A stretch of DNA of 64,000 nucleotides from contig JAZKXO010000079.1 in assembly GCA_045611685.1 (NCBI GenBank), positions 248,001 to 312,000 on the forward strand, written 5' to 3'. The notes under the pieces are model-generated. The model did no database searches. It was not told where the DNA came from and saw only the letters and a list, made by a program, of their open reading frames with translations. Both the position numbers and the translations under genes were made by a program. Below, in pieces: positions 53,280 to 61,863 of the stretch. Each line of letters opens with the position of its first letter. The first letter of the stretch is position 1. Source of the DNA: SIG701 sp045611685 (GTDB lineage: Bacteria > Bacillota > Clostridia > Oscillospirales > CAG-272).

Positions 53280-54028
53280 CCATTCAGTTTATACATCCAC
53301 GTACCGAAATAGAATTTCGGAAGCTGCATCATGCGACCGATGCGACGGGGTTCTTTAAGAAGACGGTAAAACCACTCAAGACCGAGGCGAATGAATAAAG
53401 CAGGTGCGCGTTTGACCGTTCCGGCATACACGTCAAGAGAACCGCCAAGTCCGAGAAAGATACGGACACGGGGCATCCGATCGCGATTTTCAATGATCCA
53501 CTTTTCCTGAAGCGGCGCACCGAGACAGACGAACAAAATCTCTGCGCCCGACGCGTTGATTTTTTCGATAACGGTATCGTTCGCACTGCCTGTTTTCTCA
53601 AAATATCCGTCACCCGTACCCACTATCGGAAGATTCGCAATCTCTCCACGGAGCTTGTCCGCCGCCATTTCGGCAACGCCGGGCTTTCCGCCGAGAAGAT
53701 AGACAGGAATTTTGTCCTCCGCCGCGAAGGCGAGAACTTCACGTCCGAGTTCCACGCCGGCGACCTTCCCCTTTAAAGGTGTCCCCAGAATACGCGCAGC
53801 TTTCACCACGCCGATTCCGTCCGGAATCGTGAGCGTCGATGCGTTCACAACGGGATAAAGAGAGGGATCGTCGATACATGCCTGAACGATTTCGGAATTC
53901 GGTGTAAACACCGTCTCCGTCCGTCCTTGAGATACCGATTCCCTCAGGCGCATAGCGGCTTCAGCGAGGGTTACATTGTCAAAACAAACACCGCGGACGT
54001 TTATTTTCGTCCGAGTATCCGGCATCAT
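53270..54028 (-). CDS. WecG/TagA/CpsF-family glycosyltransferase
   Basis: A 252-residue GT26 enzyme: TPNSEIVQAC, IPDGIGVVKAARILG, YLLGGKPGVAE, and FVCLGAPLQEKWI with the GxGGxxDVYAGxxxRAP region near the end. It transfers a UDP-HexNAc sugar to a lipid-linked acceptor, as in teichoic acid (TagA) or enterobacterial antigen synthesis. It is separated by 3 bases from an acyl carrier protein gene upstream. It could serve wall glycopolymer synthesis. Confidence 0.9.
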   Translation of the reverse strand: MMPDTRTKINVRGVCFDNVTLAEAAMRLRESVSQGRTETVFTPNSEIVQACIDDPSLYPVVNASTLTIPDGIGVVKAARILGTPLKGKVAGVELGREVLAFAAEDKIPVYLLGGKPGVAEMAADKLRGEIANLPIVGTGDGYFEKTGSANDTVIEKINASGAEILFVCLGAPLQEKWIIENRDRMPRVRIFLGLGGSLDVYAGTVKRAPALFIRLGLEWFYRLLKEPRRIGRMMQLPKFYFGTWMYKLNGKK

Positions 54029-54031
54029 GGA

Positions 54032-54262
54032 TTACGCGTCCGCCTTGGCAGTGAGAAACTCGACGATATCGCCTACGGTAACAAACTTATGAATTTCGTC
54101 ATCCGTGATCTCAATATCAAACTTCTCCTCGCAAAGGAGAACGAGATCCGCAAGCTCCAGAGAGTTTACGCCGAGATCGTTTACAAGTTCTGCCGTGGGG
54201 GTGATATCCTCGGGGTTTACGGAAAGCTCCTCAACGAGCAGATTCTTTACTTTATCAAACAT
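54032..54262 (-). CDS. acpP: Acyl carrier protein
   Basis: A 76-residue acidic carrier. The phosphopantetheine serine is S34 in DLGVNSLELADLV; the length and charge are typical. No fatty-acid genes are adjacent; it is paired with a WecG/TagA glycosyltransferase, so it may be an extra ACP rather than the main fatty-acid one. Confidence 0.93.
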   Translation of the reverse strand: MFDKVKNLLVEELSVNPEDITPTAELVNDLGVNSLELADLVLLCEEKFDIEITDDEIHKFVTVGDIVEFLTAKADA

Positions 54263-54314
54263 ACAATACTCCTTCTGCCGAAAAGATCGGCATATTTACT
54301 GTCATAAAAATTCG

Positions 54315-54335
54315 GGATGCAAACGTATTGCATCC
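54315..54335 (-). promoter_or_regulatory. Palindrome in the acpP leader
   Basis: A perfect 8-bp inverted repeat GGATGCAA / TTGCATCC with a 5-base centre, just downstream of the -10 box. A repressor site or a leader hairpin. Confidence 0.5.
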
Positions 54336-54350
54336 GTGAACATCACTACT

Positions 54351-54379
54351 ATTATAAAATGTGAGGGTATATTTGTCAA
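54351..54379 (-). promoter_or_regulatory. Promoter of acpP-wecG
   Basis: Minus strand TTGACA (54374-54379), 17-base spacer, TATAAT (54351-54356), a full consensus promoter. Confidence 0.88.
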
Positions 54380-54431
54380 GGTTTTTTTCTGACTTCCCCT
54401 CACGCCCGAAAAAAAACAACCCGCCAGCCTC

Positions 54432-54460
54432 TTGCTATTTCCTCGCGCATCATATATAAT
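54432..54460 (+). promoter_or_regulatory. Promoter of the 54525 gene
   Basis: TTGCTA (54432-54437), 17-base spacer, TATAAT (54455-54460). Confidence 0.65.
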
Positions 54461-54524
54461 GTCAGTACAGTATATTCTTTATGCCTACCGAAAAGAATAC
54501 GTCTCCCAAAACGGAGGATTTACT

Positions 54525-55169
54525 ATGTCAGATGCGAAAGTCAAAGCCGCGAAAAAGCAGAAAATGCTCGTTGCCATCGCCGTCGTTTCCGCGCTCGGTC
54601 TTTTGAGCGCGGCTTTACTCACACTTCCCCATTGGCTTATTCCCGAGAGTGCAAAAGCCGATCCCGCCGTTATGCTGTCCGACAAAACTGAGCGCTTCTT
54701 TTTCTATAAGCCGGATTACGACCTCGATATTGATGCGGACCCGTATTATGCCGAGCTTGATCGGTACGTCCGTATAAAACGCGGCGGCGAGGAGATCGCC
54801 GTCACCGACGGAGATTTTTCCGCGTGGGGCGAGTCTGTCGAGCTTTTCGGCCGCTACTTTACCGCCGCCACCTACGGAGACGCAGAAGCGTATAATTCCC
54901 TTTTTACAGAAAATTACTACCGCACCGTATGCCCGTATGACTCTTTTGCGCCGCAAAGAATTTACGGAATCACCGTGGAAGAACTGAGCACCGAGGAAAC
55001 GTCGGGCGGCACGAAATACGTTTATAACGTCACGTATGCAATCAGCCATAACGACGGCACGTTCCGCGCCGATATGGATTCCGACGCATTCAAAACGCTC
55101 ATCTTCACGCTCGTGTCGGAAGATGGTACTTTAAAAATCGACAGTATCGGCTACTACCGCCAAAAATAA
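54525..55169 (+). CDS. Single-pass membrane protein, unknown function
   Basis: A 214-residue protein: a short basic N terminus (KVKAAKKQK), one membrane segment at about residues 16-38, and an acidic, Tyr-rich extracytoplasmic domain. There is no lipobox. ATG 54525 follows GGAGG by seven bases; the longer frame through the promoter is rejected. I recognise no family. Own promoter and terminator. Confidence 0.75.
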   Translation: MSDAKVKAAKKQKMLVAIAVVSALGLLSAALLTLPHWLIPESAKADPAVMLSDKTERFFFYKPDYDLDIDADPYYAELDRYVRIKRGGEEIAVTDGDFSAWGESVELFGRYFTAATYGDAEAYNSLFTENYYRTVCPYDSFAPQRIYGITVEELSTEETSGGTKYVYNVTYAISHNDGTFRADMDSDAFKTLIFTLVSEDGTLKIDSIGYYRQK

Positions 55170-55175
55170 AAAATC

Positions 55176-55211
55176 CCGTCCGCATTTCTTTTGAAGTGCG
55201 GACGGTTTTTA
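55176..55211 (+). terminator. Terminator of the 54525 gene
   Basis: Stem CCGTCCGCA / TGCGGACGG with a 12-base loop and TTTTT. Confidence 0.87.
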
Positions 55212-55278
55212 TTTGCTGCATATTTTTTACATAAGCGACGCATACTCTAAAAACACAACACGTTTGAGGAGACCGCCT

Positions 55279-55614
55279 ATGCACATCGCCATGCTCGATC
55301 TGATGCCGTTGCTCTGGGGACTTTGTATTCTCATCTCGGCCGCACTTTTCTGCCTTGGGGATTACGCCGCACCTGCCCGCATCGTTCCCGCCGCCGCCTT
55401 TGCGCTGGTATTCCACTTTATCGAAAAACCGCCCCGCCTGCAGGTCGCGCTTTTCGCCGTACTGTATGTGATCTGTGCGCTCGTTTACGCAGTTCTTTGC
55501 CGTCTCGCCCGGCGTGCCGCCGAAAAGAAGCGTGCACACTTCTCCGGGCAATCGCAGGATGCAAAAAACGCGACAAATTTCCCAAAACCTATTGACAGGC
55601 TTTCGGGAGAGTGA
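55279..55614 (+). CDS. Small membrane protein, unknown function
   Basis: A 111-residue protein with two to three hydrophobic segments in residues 3-75 (LMPLLWGLCILISAALFCLG and VALFAVLYVICALVYAVLC) and a basic soluble tail. The layout recalls the membrane part of NfeD-like proteins, but no motif proves this. ATG 55279 with GAGGAG further upstream. Its end contains the -35 box of the Ile T-box promoter. Confidence 0.6.
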   Translation: MHIAMLDLMPLLWGLCILISAALFCLGDYAAPARIVPAAAFALVFHFIEKPPRLQVALFAVLYVICALVYAVLCRLARRAAEKKRAHFSGQSQDAKNATNFPKPIDRLSGE

Positions 55615-55620
55615 TATAAT
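55592..55620 (+). promoter_or_regulatory. Promoter of the isoleucine T-box unit
   Basis: TTGACA (55592-55597), exactly 17 bases, TATAAT (55615-55620). The -35 overlaps the end of the upstream gene. Confidence 0.9.
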
Positions 55621-55627
55621 CACTATT

Positions 55628-55906
55628 GACAACCAAATAACAGGCTGTGACGAAGACGGCGGAAAAGAGTTCCCCACAGAGAGTCGGTGGTTGGTGAAAA
55701 CCGACGGTGCGCTTTTTAAACGCTTATCCCTTCCGAGCCGGAAACACGAACGCAAATCGCAAGTAGAGTTTCCCGTGCATGCTACGTCAGTGCATAGGAC
55801 TTGATGGAGTCCGAGAGAGGCACCGTTATCGGTGCAATTTGAGTGGTACCGCGGATATTGTTTTTACAGATCCGTCTCAAAGAAATTCTTTGAGACGGTT
55901 TTTTTA
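55628..55906 (+). promoter_or_regulatory. T-box riboswitch, isoleucine (specifier AUC)
   Basis: Stem I has GACGAAG (about 55649-55655) pairing with CUUCCGAGC (55730-55738). The codon one base before the CUUC strand is AUC at 55726-55728, the same register that gives AUG in the Met leader. The T-box sequence UGGUACCGCG is at 55844-55853 and the terminator at 55872-55905. The variable T-box base U matches a tRNA with discriminator A, as in tRNA-Ile. It should turn on the first XRE-cupin-ligase gene when charged tRNA-Ile is low. Confidence 0.9.
55872..55905 (+). terminator. T-box regulated terminator (Ile leader)
   Basis: Stem CCGUCUCAAAGAA / UUCUUUGAGACGG followed by seven U. Confidence 0.88.
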
Positions 55907-55942
55907 TTCCCGATTTATATATCGGATTTTCAGGAGGCTGTT

Positions 55943-58210
55943 ATGCAGACATCTACCATGAACAAACTCGGAGAGATCGGCGCACGTATCAGAGAAATGC
56001 GTGAGATCGCAGGATTCACCGCAGCCGAGATGGCGACAAAGGCAGAAGTCTCCGCCGAGGACTATATGCGCTACGAGGCGGGCGAGACCGACTTCCCTTT
56101 TACGTTTTTACATAAGTGCGCACAGATCTTCGACATCGAGATCACCGATATTCTCGAGGGACGCAGTGCGAACCTTTCCTCCTACACCGTTACGCGTAAA
56201 GGCCAGGGCGCCAAGACTGCCCAAGAAGACGGCATCGAGATTGCGGATCTCGCACCGATGTTCCGAGACAAGCTGGCAGAGCCGTACTGGGTGCGCTACG
56301 AATATTCCGAAGCACTGCAGAACGCGCCCATCCACTGCGTAAAGCACGCAGGGCAGGAATTCGACCTCGTTTTAAAGGGTCAGCTGAAGGTGCAGGTCGG
56401 CTCGCACGTGGAAATTCTGAACGAGGGCGACAGCATTTTCTATAACTCCTCCACTCCGCACGGCATGATCGCCATCGGCGGTCAGGAATGCGTATTCCTC
56501 GCCATGGTCATGAGCGGTGAGACGAGCGCCGACAACGTGATCCATCCCGGCTACATCTCCGCGCCCAAAGCGGAAAAGCTGGTCATCGAAGATTTCATAA
56601 AGACGACAGAGGACAAAAACGGTCTTCTCAAAACGATTGATTTCGTAAACGAGGACAAGTTCAATTTTGCTTTCGACGTCGTTGACACGCTCGGCCGTCA
56701 GAAGCCCGACGAGCTTGCTATGATCCATCTCGACAAAAACAAGGTCGAGCACCGCTTTACGTTCGCCGACGTTAAACGCGCATCTTCTCAGTGCGCCAAC
56801 TATTTCACCTCCCTCGGCATCAAGCGCGGCGACCGCGTTATGCTTGTATTGAAACGGCATTATCAGTTCTGGTTTGCGATCCTCGGTCTTCATAAACTGG
56901 GCGCTATCGCCATCCCCGCAACGAATCAGCTTCACGAGCACGATTTCACCTACCGCTTTGACGCGGCGGGCGTATCTGCCATCCTCTGCACCGCTGACGG
57001 CGACACCTCAGCGGAAGTGGATAAGGCATGCCTCCAGTGTCCCTCCGTCAAAACCAAGATCATGGTGGGCGGCAAGCGCGACGGCTGGCACGATTTTGAT
57101 CTGGAATATCCGCTCTTCACGGGCAAGTTTGACCGTACAGAGGATGCCCCCGCGGGCGATGATTCCATGCTCATGTTCTTCACCTCCGGCACGACCGGCT
57201 ATCCGAAGATTGCTGAGCATTCGTACAAGTATCCCCTCGGCCACTACATCACCGCACACTACTGGCATAACATCCAGCCGGGCGGGCTGCACCTGACGAT
57301 CTCCGACACCGGCTGGGGCAAGGCGCTCTGGGGAAAGCTGTACGGTCAGTGGATGTGCGAGGCGGGCGTCTTCGTGTACGATTTCGACCGTTTCAACGCA
57401 GCGGACATCCTGCCGCTCTTTAAAGAGTACAACATCACCACGTTCTGCGCACCGCCGACTATGTACCGCATGCTGATCAAAGAGGACATCTCAAAATACG
57501 ATCTCACCTCGATCCGCTATGCGACGACCGCCGGTGAGGCACTCAACCCCGAGGTGTTCAAGCAGTTCAAGGAGCAGACGGGGCTTTGCATCATGGAAGG
57601 CTTCGGCCAAACGGAGACTACCCTCTCCATCGCCAATCTCGTGGGCGATTCCTCAAAGATCGGCTCCATGGGCAAGCCGACACCCCTTTACGACATTGAT
57701 CTGGTTGACGCGGACGGAAATCCCGTACCGGACGGCGAAAACGGCGAAATCGTTATCCGCACAAGCGGCGACAAGTTGCCCGTCGGTCTCTTCAAGGGAT
57801 ACTACAAGGACCCCGAAAAAACAGCCGAGGTCTGGCACGACGGCCTCTATCATACCCGCGATCTCGCATGGCGGGACGAAGACGGCTTCCTCTGGTACGT
57901 CGGACGCGCGGACGACGTCATCAAATCCTCCGGCTACCGCATCGGTCCCTTTGAAATCGAATCGGTCATCATGGAGCTGCCCTACGTTCTCGAGTGCGGC
58001 GTCTCCGCCGCTCCCGACGAGGTGCGCGGTCAGGTCGTCAAGGCGAGCATCGTTCTGACGAAGGGTACCGTGCCGACGGACGAACTGAAAAAAGAGATTC
58101 AGGAGTACGTCAAAAAGCAGACCGCACCGTACAAATATCCCCGTATCGTCGTGTTCCGCGACGAACTTCCGAAGACGATCAGCGGCAAGATCCAGAGAAA
58201 CAAGCTCTGA
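55943..58210 (+). CDS. XRE-cupin-acyl-CoA ligase fusion (Ile T-box controlled)
   Basis: A 755-residue three-part protein. Residues about 9-72: XRE-type helix-turn-helix (IREMREIAGFTAAEMATKA). About 130-195: cupin (KGQLKVQVGSHVEILNEGDSIFYNSSTPHG). About 235-755: ANL adenylating enzyme with TSGTTGYPK at 414-422, GFGQTETT, the R-x-D-D-V-I-K-S-S-G-Y-R-I hinge, and catalytic K749 near the end (TISGKIQRN). The ANL part resembles acetyl/medium-chain acyl-CoA synthetases. Start ATG 55943 follows AGGAGG. Control by an Ile T-box implies a branched acid such as 2-methylbutyrate as substrate; this is inference. Paralogue of the next gene. Confidence 0.85.
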   Translation: MQTSTMNKLGEIGARIREMREIAGFTAAEMATKAEVSAEDYMRYEAGETDFPFTFLHKCAQIFDIEITDILEGRSANLSSYTVTRKGQGAKTAQEDGIEIADLAPMFRDKLAEPYWVRYEYSEALQNAPIHCVKHAGQEFDLVLKGQLKVQVGSHVEILNEGDSIFYNSSTPHGMIAIGGQECVFLAMVMSGETSADNVIHPGYISAPKAEKLVIEDFIKTTEDKNGLLKTIDFVNEDKFNFAFDVVDTLGRQKPDELAMIHLDKNKVEHRFTFADVKRASSQCANYFTSLGIKRGDRVMLVLKRHYQFWFAILGLHKLGAIAIPATNQLHEHDFTYRFDAAGVSAILCTADGDTSAEVDKACLQCPSVKTKIMVGGKRDGWHDFDLEYPLFTGKFDRTEDAPAGDDSMLMFFTSGTTGYPKIAEHSYKYPLGHYITAHYWHNIQPGGLHLTISDTGWGKALWGKLYGQWMCEAGVFVYDFDRFNAADILPLFKEYNITTFCAPPTMYRMLIKEDISKYDLTSIRYATTAGEALNPEVFKQFKEQTGLCIMEGFGQTETTLSIANLVGDSSKIGSMGKPTPLYDIDLVDADGNPVPDGENGEIVIRTSGDKLPVGLFKGYYKDPEKTAEVWHDGLYHTRDLAWRDEDGFLWYVGRADDVIKSSGYRIGPFEIESVIMELPYVLECGVSAAPDEVRGQVVKASIVLTKGTVPTDELKKEIQEYVKKQTAPYKYPRIVVFRDELPKTISGKIQRNKL

Positions 58211-58278
58211 TCGGTACGGCAGATCAGAAAAACGGCCTCCCCCTTTCAAAAAATATCCCCCAATTTCGCGGTTTTCTC

Positions 58279-58307
58279 TTGACAGAAACCGCCGGATATG
58301 GTATAAT
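58279..58307 (+). promoter_or_regulatory. Promoter of the valine T-box unit
   Basis: TTGACA (58279-58284), exactly 17 bases, TATAAT (58302-58307). Confidence 0.9.
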
Positions 58308-58313
58308 CCTTGG

Positions 58314-58586
58314 AGAAAAGCGATGACGAAGAGGATCGGTCGATTCGTCTGTACAGAGAAGTGGCGGTTGGTGCAAGCCACAGCAGACGGCCTCCGAATT
58401 TGTAGCTTCTGAGCCGGGAAGAAGAAAGCGATCCGCAAGTAGAACTTCCACGTGACTGCCGCGTCAGTGCATAGGACTTGATAGAGTCCAAGAGTGGTGC
58501 CGTTTTACGGCGCAATTTGAGTGGTACCGCGGGTGAATTGATTTTTCGCTCGTCTCAAGGATTACATCTTGGGACGGGCTTTTTTC
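58314..58586 (+). promoter_or_regulatory. T-box riboswitch, valine (specifier GUA)
   Basis: Stem I with GACGAAG (58325-58331) and CUUCUGAGC (58406-58414); helices UCGG/CCGA and CGUCUG/CAGACG above. The codon one base before CUUC is GUA at 58402-58404. T-box sequence UGGUACCGCG at 58522-58531; terminator at 58551-58585. It should induce the second ligase gene and the oxidoreductase genes behind it when charged tRNA-Val is low. Confidence 0.9.
58551..58585 (+). terminator. T-box regulated terminator (Val leader)
   Basis: Stem CGUCUCAAG / CUUGGGACG with U run (58580-58585). Confidence 0.85.
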
Positions 58587-58609
58587 GTCCCGGTAATTAA
58601 GGAGATCAC

Positions 58610-60910
58610 ATGAAACAGGGAATCAAAGGACTGGATTATAAGATCCTCGAGATGGCGGGACGAATCCGCGATCTGAGAGAAATCGAAGGTCTCACCACTG
58701 CCGAAATGGCAAAGAAAACCAACGTCCCCGAGGCGGAATATATTGCCTGCGAGAACGGCGAGAGCGAATTCACATTTGCGTTTATCTACCGCTGTGCGCT
58801 CGCCTTCAACGTGGACGTTACCGATATTATCGAGGGTAAGAGCCCGACGCTCAAAACCTATACGCTCACCCGCAAAGGCGGCGGTCAGCAGATCGAGGAA
58901 GCCCACGGCATGGTGTACTACAACCTTGCCTCCGCTTTCAAAAACAGAATCGCCGAGCCTTTGTACGTGCGCCTCGCATATGACGAGGAGGCTACCCACA
59001 AGGACATCGAAATGACAACCCACGAGGGTCAGGAATGCGATATCGTTCTGAAGGGCTCGCTCCGCATTCAGATCGGCGAGCATAAAGAGACGCTCCACGC
59101 GGGAGACAGCATCTACTACGACTCCTCCATTCCGCACGGCATGATCGCCGTGGACGGCGAGGACTGCCTTTTCTATGCGATCGTACTGAATCCGGACGGA
59201 GCGGAAATCCCCGAGTTTGCCATCGCGGCAAAAGAACCGGCAAAACAGGCGAAGCGCGTAGACGAACAAAGTGCCGAGCGTATTTACAATCGCTTCATAG
59301 ACGTAGCCGAGGACGAAAACGGCTCGCCCACCTCGATCGCGTTCAAGAACACGGAAAACTTCAACTTCGCGTTCGATATCGTGGACGCTCTCGGCAAAAC
59401 GAAGCCGGATAAGACCGCGATGTACTATCTCTCCGGCGACAAGACGTTTGAGCACCGCTTCACCTTCTCCGAGATCGCAAAGGAATCCGCACGCTGTGCG
59501 AACTATTTCAAGGCACTCGGCGTAAAGAAGGGCGATCGCGTACTGCTCATTCTCAAACGCCATTATCAGTTCTGGATGGCTATGCTCGGACTCAACAAAC
59601 TGGGCGCAGTTGCAATCCTCGGCCCGAACCAGCTCCTCGAGCACGATCTCGAGTACCGCTTCTCGCACTCCGGTGCTACCACGGTCATCTGCACTGCGGA
59701 CGGCGACGTGGCGCATCAGGTGGAGCTGGCAGCCGCCAAATGCCCCTCCGTTGTTAACAAGATTATTGTCAACGGCACGCGCGACGGCTGGCGCTCCTTT
59801 GACGAAGAATCGAAGCTGTACTCCAGCCATTACGAACGCACGGAGGATGCACCGGGCGGCGACGATCCGCTCCTCGCCTTCTTCACCTCCGGTACGACCG
59901 GCTATCCGAAAATGGCGGTACATAACCACAAATACCCGCTCGGACATTTCCACACGGCAAAATATTGGCACTGTGTAAATCCCGAGGGACTGCACTTCAC
60001 GATCTCCGATACCGGCTGGGCAAAATCCATGTGGGGTAAGCTGTACGGACAGTGGCTGTGCGAGGGTGCTACCTTCGTCTACGATTTCGATCGGTTTGAC
60101 GCCGCCGAGATTCTGCCTCTCTTCGAGAAGTACAGCATCACCACCTTCTGTGCACCGCCCACCATGTACCGCATGCTGATCAAAGAAGATCTGACAAAGT
60201 ACAACTACACCTCCCTCGAGCACGCCTCCACCGCAGGCGAGGCTTTGAACCCCGAGGTATTCAAGCAGTTTGAATCCGCCACCGGCCTTCAAATTATGGA
60301 GGGATTCGGCCAAACGGAAACAACTTGCCTTCTCGGCAATCTTGCCGGTGCCGGCCACAAGGTCGGCTCGATGGGCAAGCCCTGCCCCATTTACGACATC
60401 CATCTCCTTGACGCGGACGGCAACGACGTCGGCGACGGTGAGACCGGCGAAATCTGCATCCGCGTGGCGGACGGCGTACCGCCCGGACTGTTCACCGGCT
60501 ACTACAACGATCCCGCGAAGACTTCCGAGGTCTGGCACGACGGCTACTACCACACCTGTGATCTCGCATGGCGTGATGAGGACGGATTCTACTGGTACGT
60601 CAGCCGCATCGATGACGTTATCAAGTCCTCCGGCTACCGCATTGGGCCGTTTGAGATCGAATCGGTGATTATGGAGCTTCCGTACGTTCTGGAATGCGGC
60701 GTCTCCGCAGAACCGGATGAGGTACGCGGTCAGGTCGTAAAAGCAAGCATCGTTCTGACGAAGGGTACCGAAGGCACGGAGGAACTCAAAAAAGAGATCC
60801 AGAAATACGTCAAAGCGCACACCGCGCCGTACAAGTATCCCCGTATCGTGGTGTTCAAGGATGAGCTTCCGAAGACCACGAGCGGCAAGATCATCAGAAG
60901 CAAATTATAA
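58610..60910 (+). CDS. XRE-cupin-acyl-CoA ligase fusion (Val T-box controlled)
   Basis: A 766-residue paralogue of the preceding ligase along its whole length. XRE helix-turn-helix at about 15-75 (IRDLREIEGLTTAEMAKKT), cupin at about 140-205 (KGSLRIQIGEHKETLHAGDS), ANL ligase from about 245 with TSGTTGYPK starting at T426, GFGQTETT, and catalytic K760 (TTSGKIIRS). The ligase end is almost the same as its neighbour's. Position behind a Val T-box and directly before Vor genes suggests isobutyrate (or another valine-related acid) as substrate; inferred. The oxidoreductase cluster follows with 2 bases to the ATPase gene, so all are probably one transcript. Confidence 0.85.
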   Translation: MKQGIKGLDYKILEMAGRIRDLREIEGLTTAEMAKKTNVPEAEYIACENGESEFTFAFIYRCALAFNVDVTDIIEGKSPTLKTYTLTRKGGGQQIEEAHGMVYYNLASAFKNRIAEPLYVRLAYDEEATHKDIEMTTHEGQECDIVLKGSLRIQIGEHKETLHAGDSIYYDSSIPHGMIAVDGEDCLFYAIVLNPDGAEIPEFAIAAKEPAKQAKRVDEQSAERIYNRFIDVAEDENGSPTSIAFKNTENFNFAFDIVDALGKTKPDKTAMYYLSGDKTFEHRFTFSEIAKESARCANYFKALGVKKGDRVLLILKRHYQFWMAMLGLNKLGAVAILGPNQLLEHDLEYRFSHSGATTVICTADGDVAHQVELAAAKCPSVVNKIIVNGTRDGWRSFDEESKLYSSHYERTEDAPGGDDPLLAFFTSGTTGYPKMAVHNHKYPLGHFHTAKYWHCVNPEGLHFTISDTGWAKSMWGKLYGQWLCEGATFVYDFDRFDAAEILPLFEKYSITTFCAPPTMYRMLIKEDLTKYNYTSLEHASTAGEALNPEVFKQFESATGLQIMEGFGQTETTCLLGNLAGAGHKVGSMGKPCPIYDIHLLDADGNDVGDGETGEICIRVADGVPPGLFTGYYNDPAKTSEVWHDGYYHTCDLAWRDEDGFYWYVSRIDDVIKSSGYRIGPFEIESVIMELPYVLECGVSAEPDEVRGQVVKASIVLTKGTEGTEELKKEIQKYVKAHTAPYKYPRIVVFKDELPKTTSGKIIRSKL

Positions 60911-60912
60911 CC

Positions 60913-61581
60913 ATGGAATTTAAACGAGTTACACTGTTCGCCGGGCATTACGGCTCCGGCAAAACGAACATCGCCGTAAACTACGCGATCGCGATGCGTA
61001 AGGCGGGACTCCCCGTCTCTATCGCCGATCTCGACATCGTCAATCCCTATTTCCGCACGAAAGACAGCGCCGACCGCCTCGCCGAGGCAGGGATCCGGCT
61101 GATCTCCTCACAGTTTGCCAACTCGAATGTGGATACGCCCGCCTTGCCGGGCGAGATCTACGCGATCACCGACGACAGATCCACCTACGCCGTCATGGAC
61201 GTGGGCGGGGATGATCGCGGTGCTCTGGCGCTTGGCAGATACGCCCCCGCGATCGTCGAGGAAAACGCGTACGAGATGCTGTTTGTGGTAAACGCGTACC
61301 GACCGCTCACGAGAACGCCCGAAGAAGCCTTCGAGGTTATGCGCGAGGTCGAGGCGGCAGGCAAAATCCCCTTCACCGCGATCGTAAACAATTCAAACGT
61401 CGGTAGGGATACCACCGCCGACGACGTGCTCCAAACCGTGCCCTTTATGGAAGAACTCTCCCGCCTTACGGGACTTCCCGTGAAGATGACCGCCGTACGC
61501 GAGGATCTTACCGAGGAACTTTCCCGAAGGATTGACAACCTTTTCCCGCTTACTCTCCAGAAAAAATACACCTGGGCCTAA
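60913..61581 (+). CDS. ParA/CobQ-like P-loop ATPase
   Basis: A 222-residue P-loop protein with the variant Walker A GHYGSGKTN, then DLDIVNPYFR and DVGGDDRGALALG, as in SIMIBI-class (ParA/MinD-like) ATPases. C-terminal FTAIVNNSNVGRDT is typical of a small family found near 2-oxoacid:ferredoxin oxidoreductases. It may help in enzyme assembly or cofactor loading; the role is not known. Two bases after the ligase gene and 39 before the ferredoxin subunit. Confidence 0.78.
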   Translation: MEFKRVTLFAGHYGSGKTNIAVNYAIAMRKAGLPVSIADLDIVNPYFRTKDSADRLAEAGIRLISSQFANSNVDTPALPGEIYAITDDRSTYAVMDVGGDDRGALALGRYAPAIVEENAYEMLFVVNAYRPLTRTPEEAFEVMREVEAAGKIPFTAIVNNSNVGRDTTADDVLQTVPFMEELSRLTGLPVKMTAVREDLTEELSRRIDNLFPLTLQKKYTWA

Positions 61582-61620
61582 GATACATTGAGAAACCACA
61601 CCCAACAAGGAGGAAAACAT

Positions 61621-61827
61621 ATGGCAAAGCTGACCTTCAAAACCGATCTCTGTAAGGGATGCGGACTGTGCGTAGGCGCGTGTCCGAAAAACCTTCTGGT
61701 GATCGCAAAAGACAAGATCAACAAAAAAGGATACCATCCGGCAGAGATGACCGATGCCGAAAAGTGCATCGCCTGTGCGTTCTGCGCCACCATGTGCCCG
61801 GACTGCATCATCACCATCGAAAAATAA
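61621..61827 (+). CDS. vorD: 2-oxoacid:ferredoxin oxidoreductase, ferredoxin-like delta subunit
   Basis: A 68-residue protein with two CxxCxxCxxxCP-type clusters (CKGCGLCVGACP and CIACAFCATMCP), so two [4Fe-4S] centres. It passes electrons between ferredoxin and the TPP subunit. ATG 61621 follows AAGGAGG. First of the VorDBAC-type genes. Confidence 0.9.
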   Translation: MAKLTFKTDLCKGCGLCVGACPKNLLVIAKDKINKKGYHPAEMTDAEKCIACAFCATMCPDCIITIEK

Positions 61828-61863
61828 TTTCAGAATTTCATATCGAGAGGAGAATGTCCGCCA

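Noticed and set aside
58562..60820. A 752-codon open frame on the minus strand
   Set aside because: Exact antisense of the Val-controlled ligase, with no recognisable domain; it also runs across the T-box terminator.
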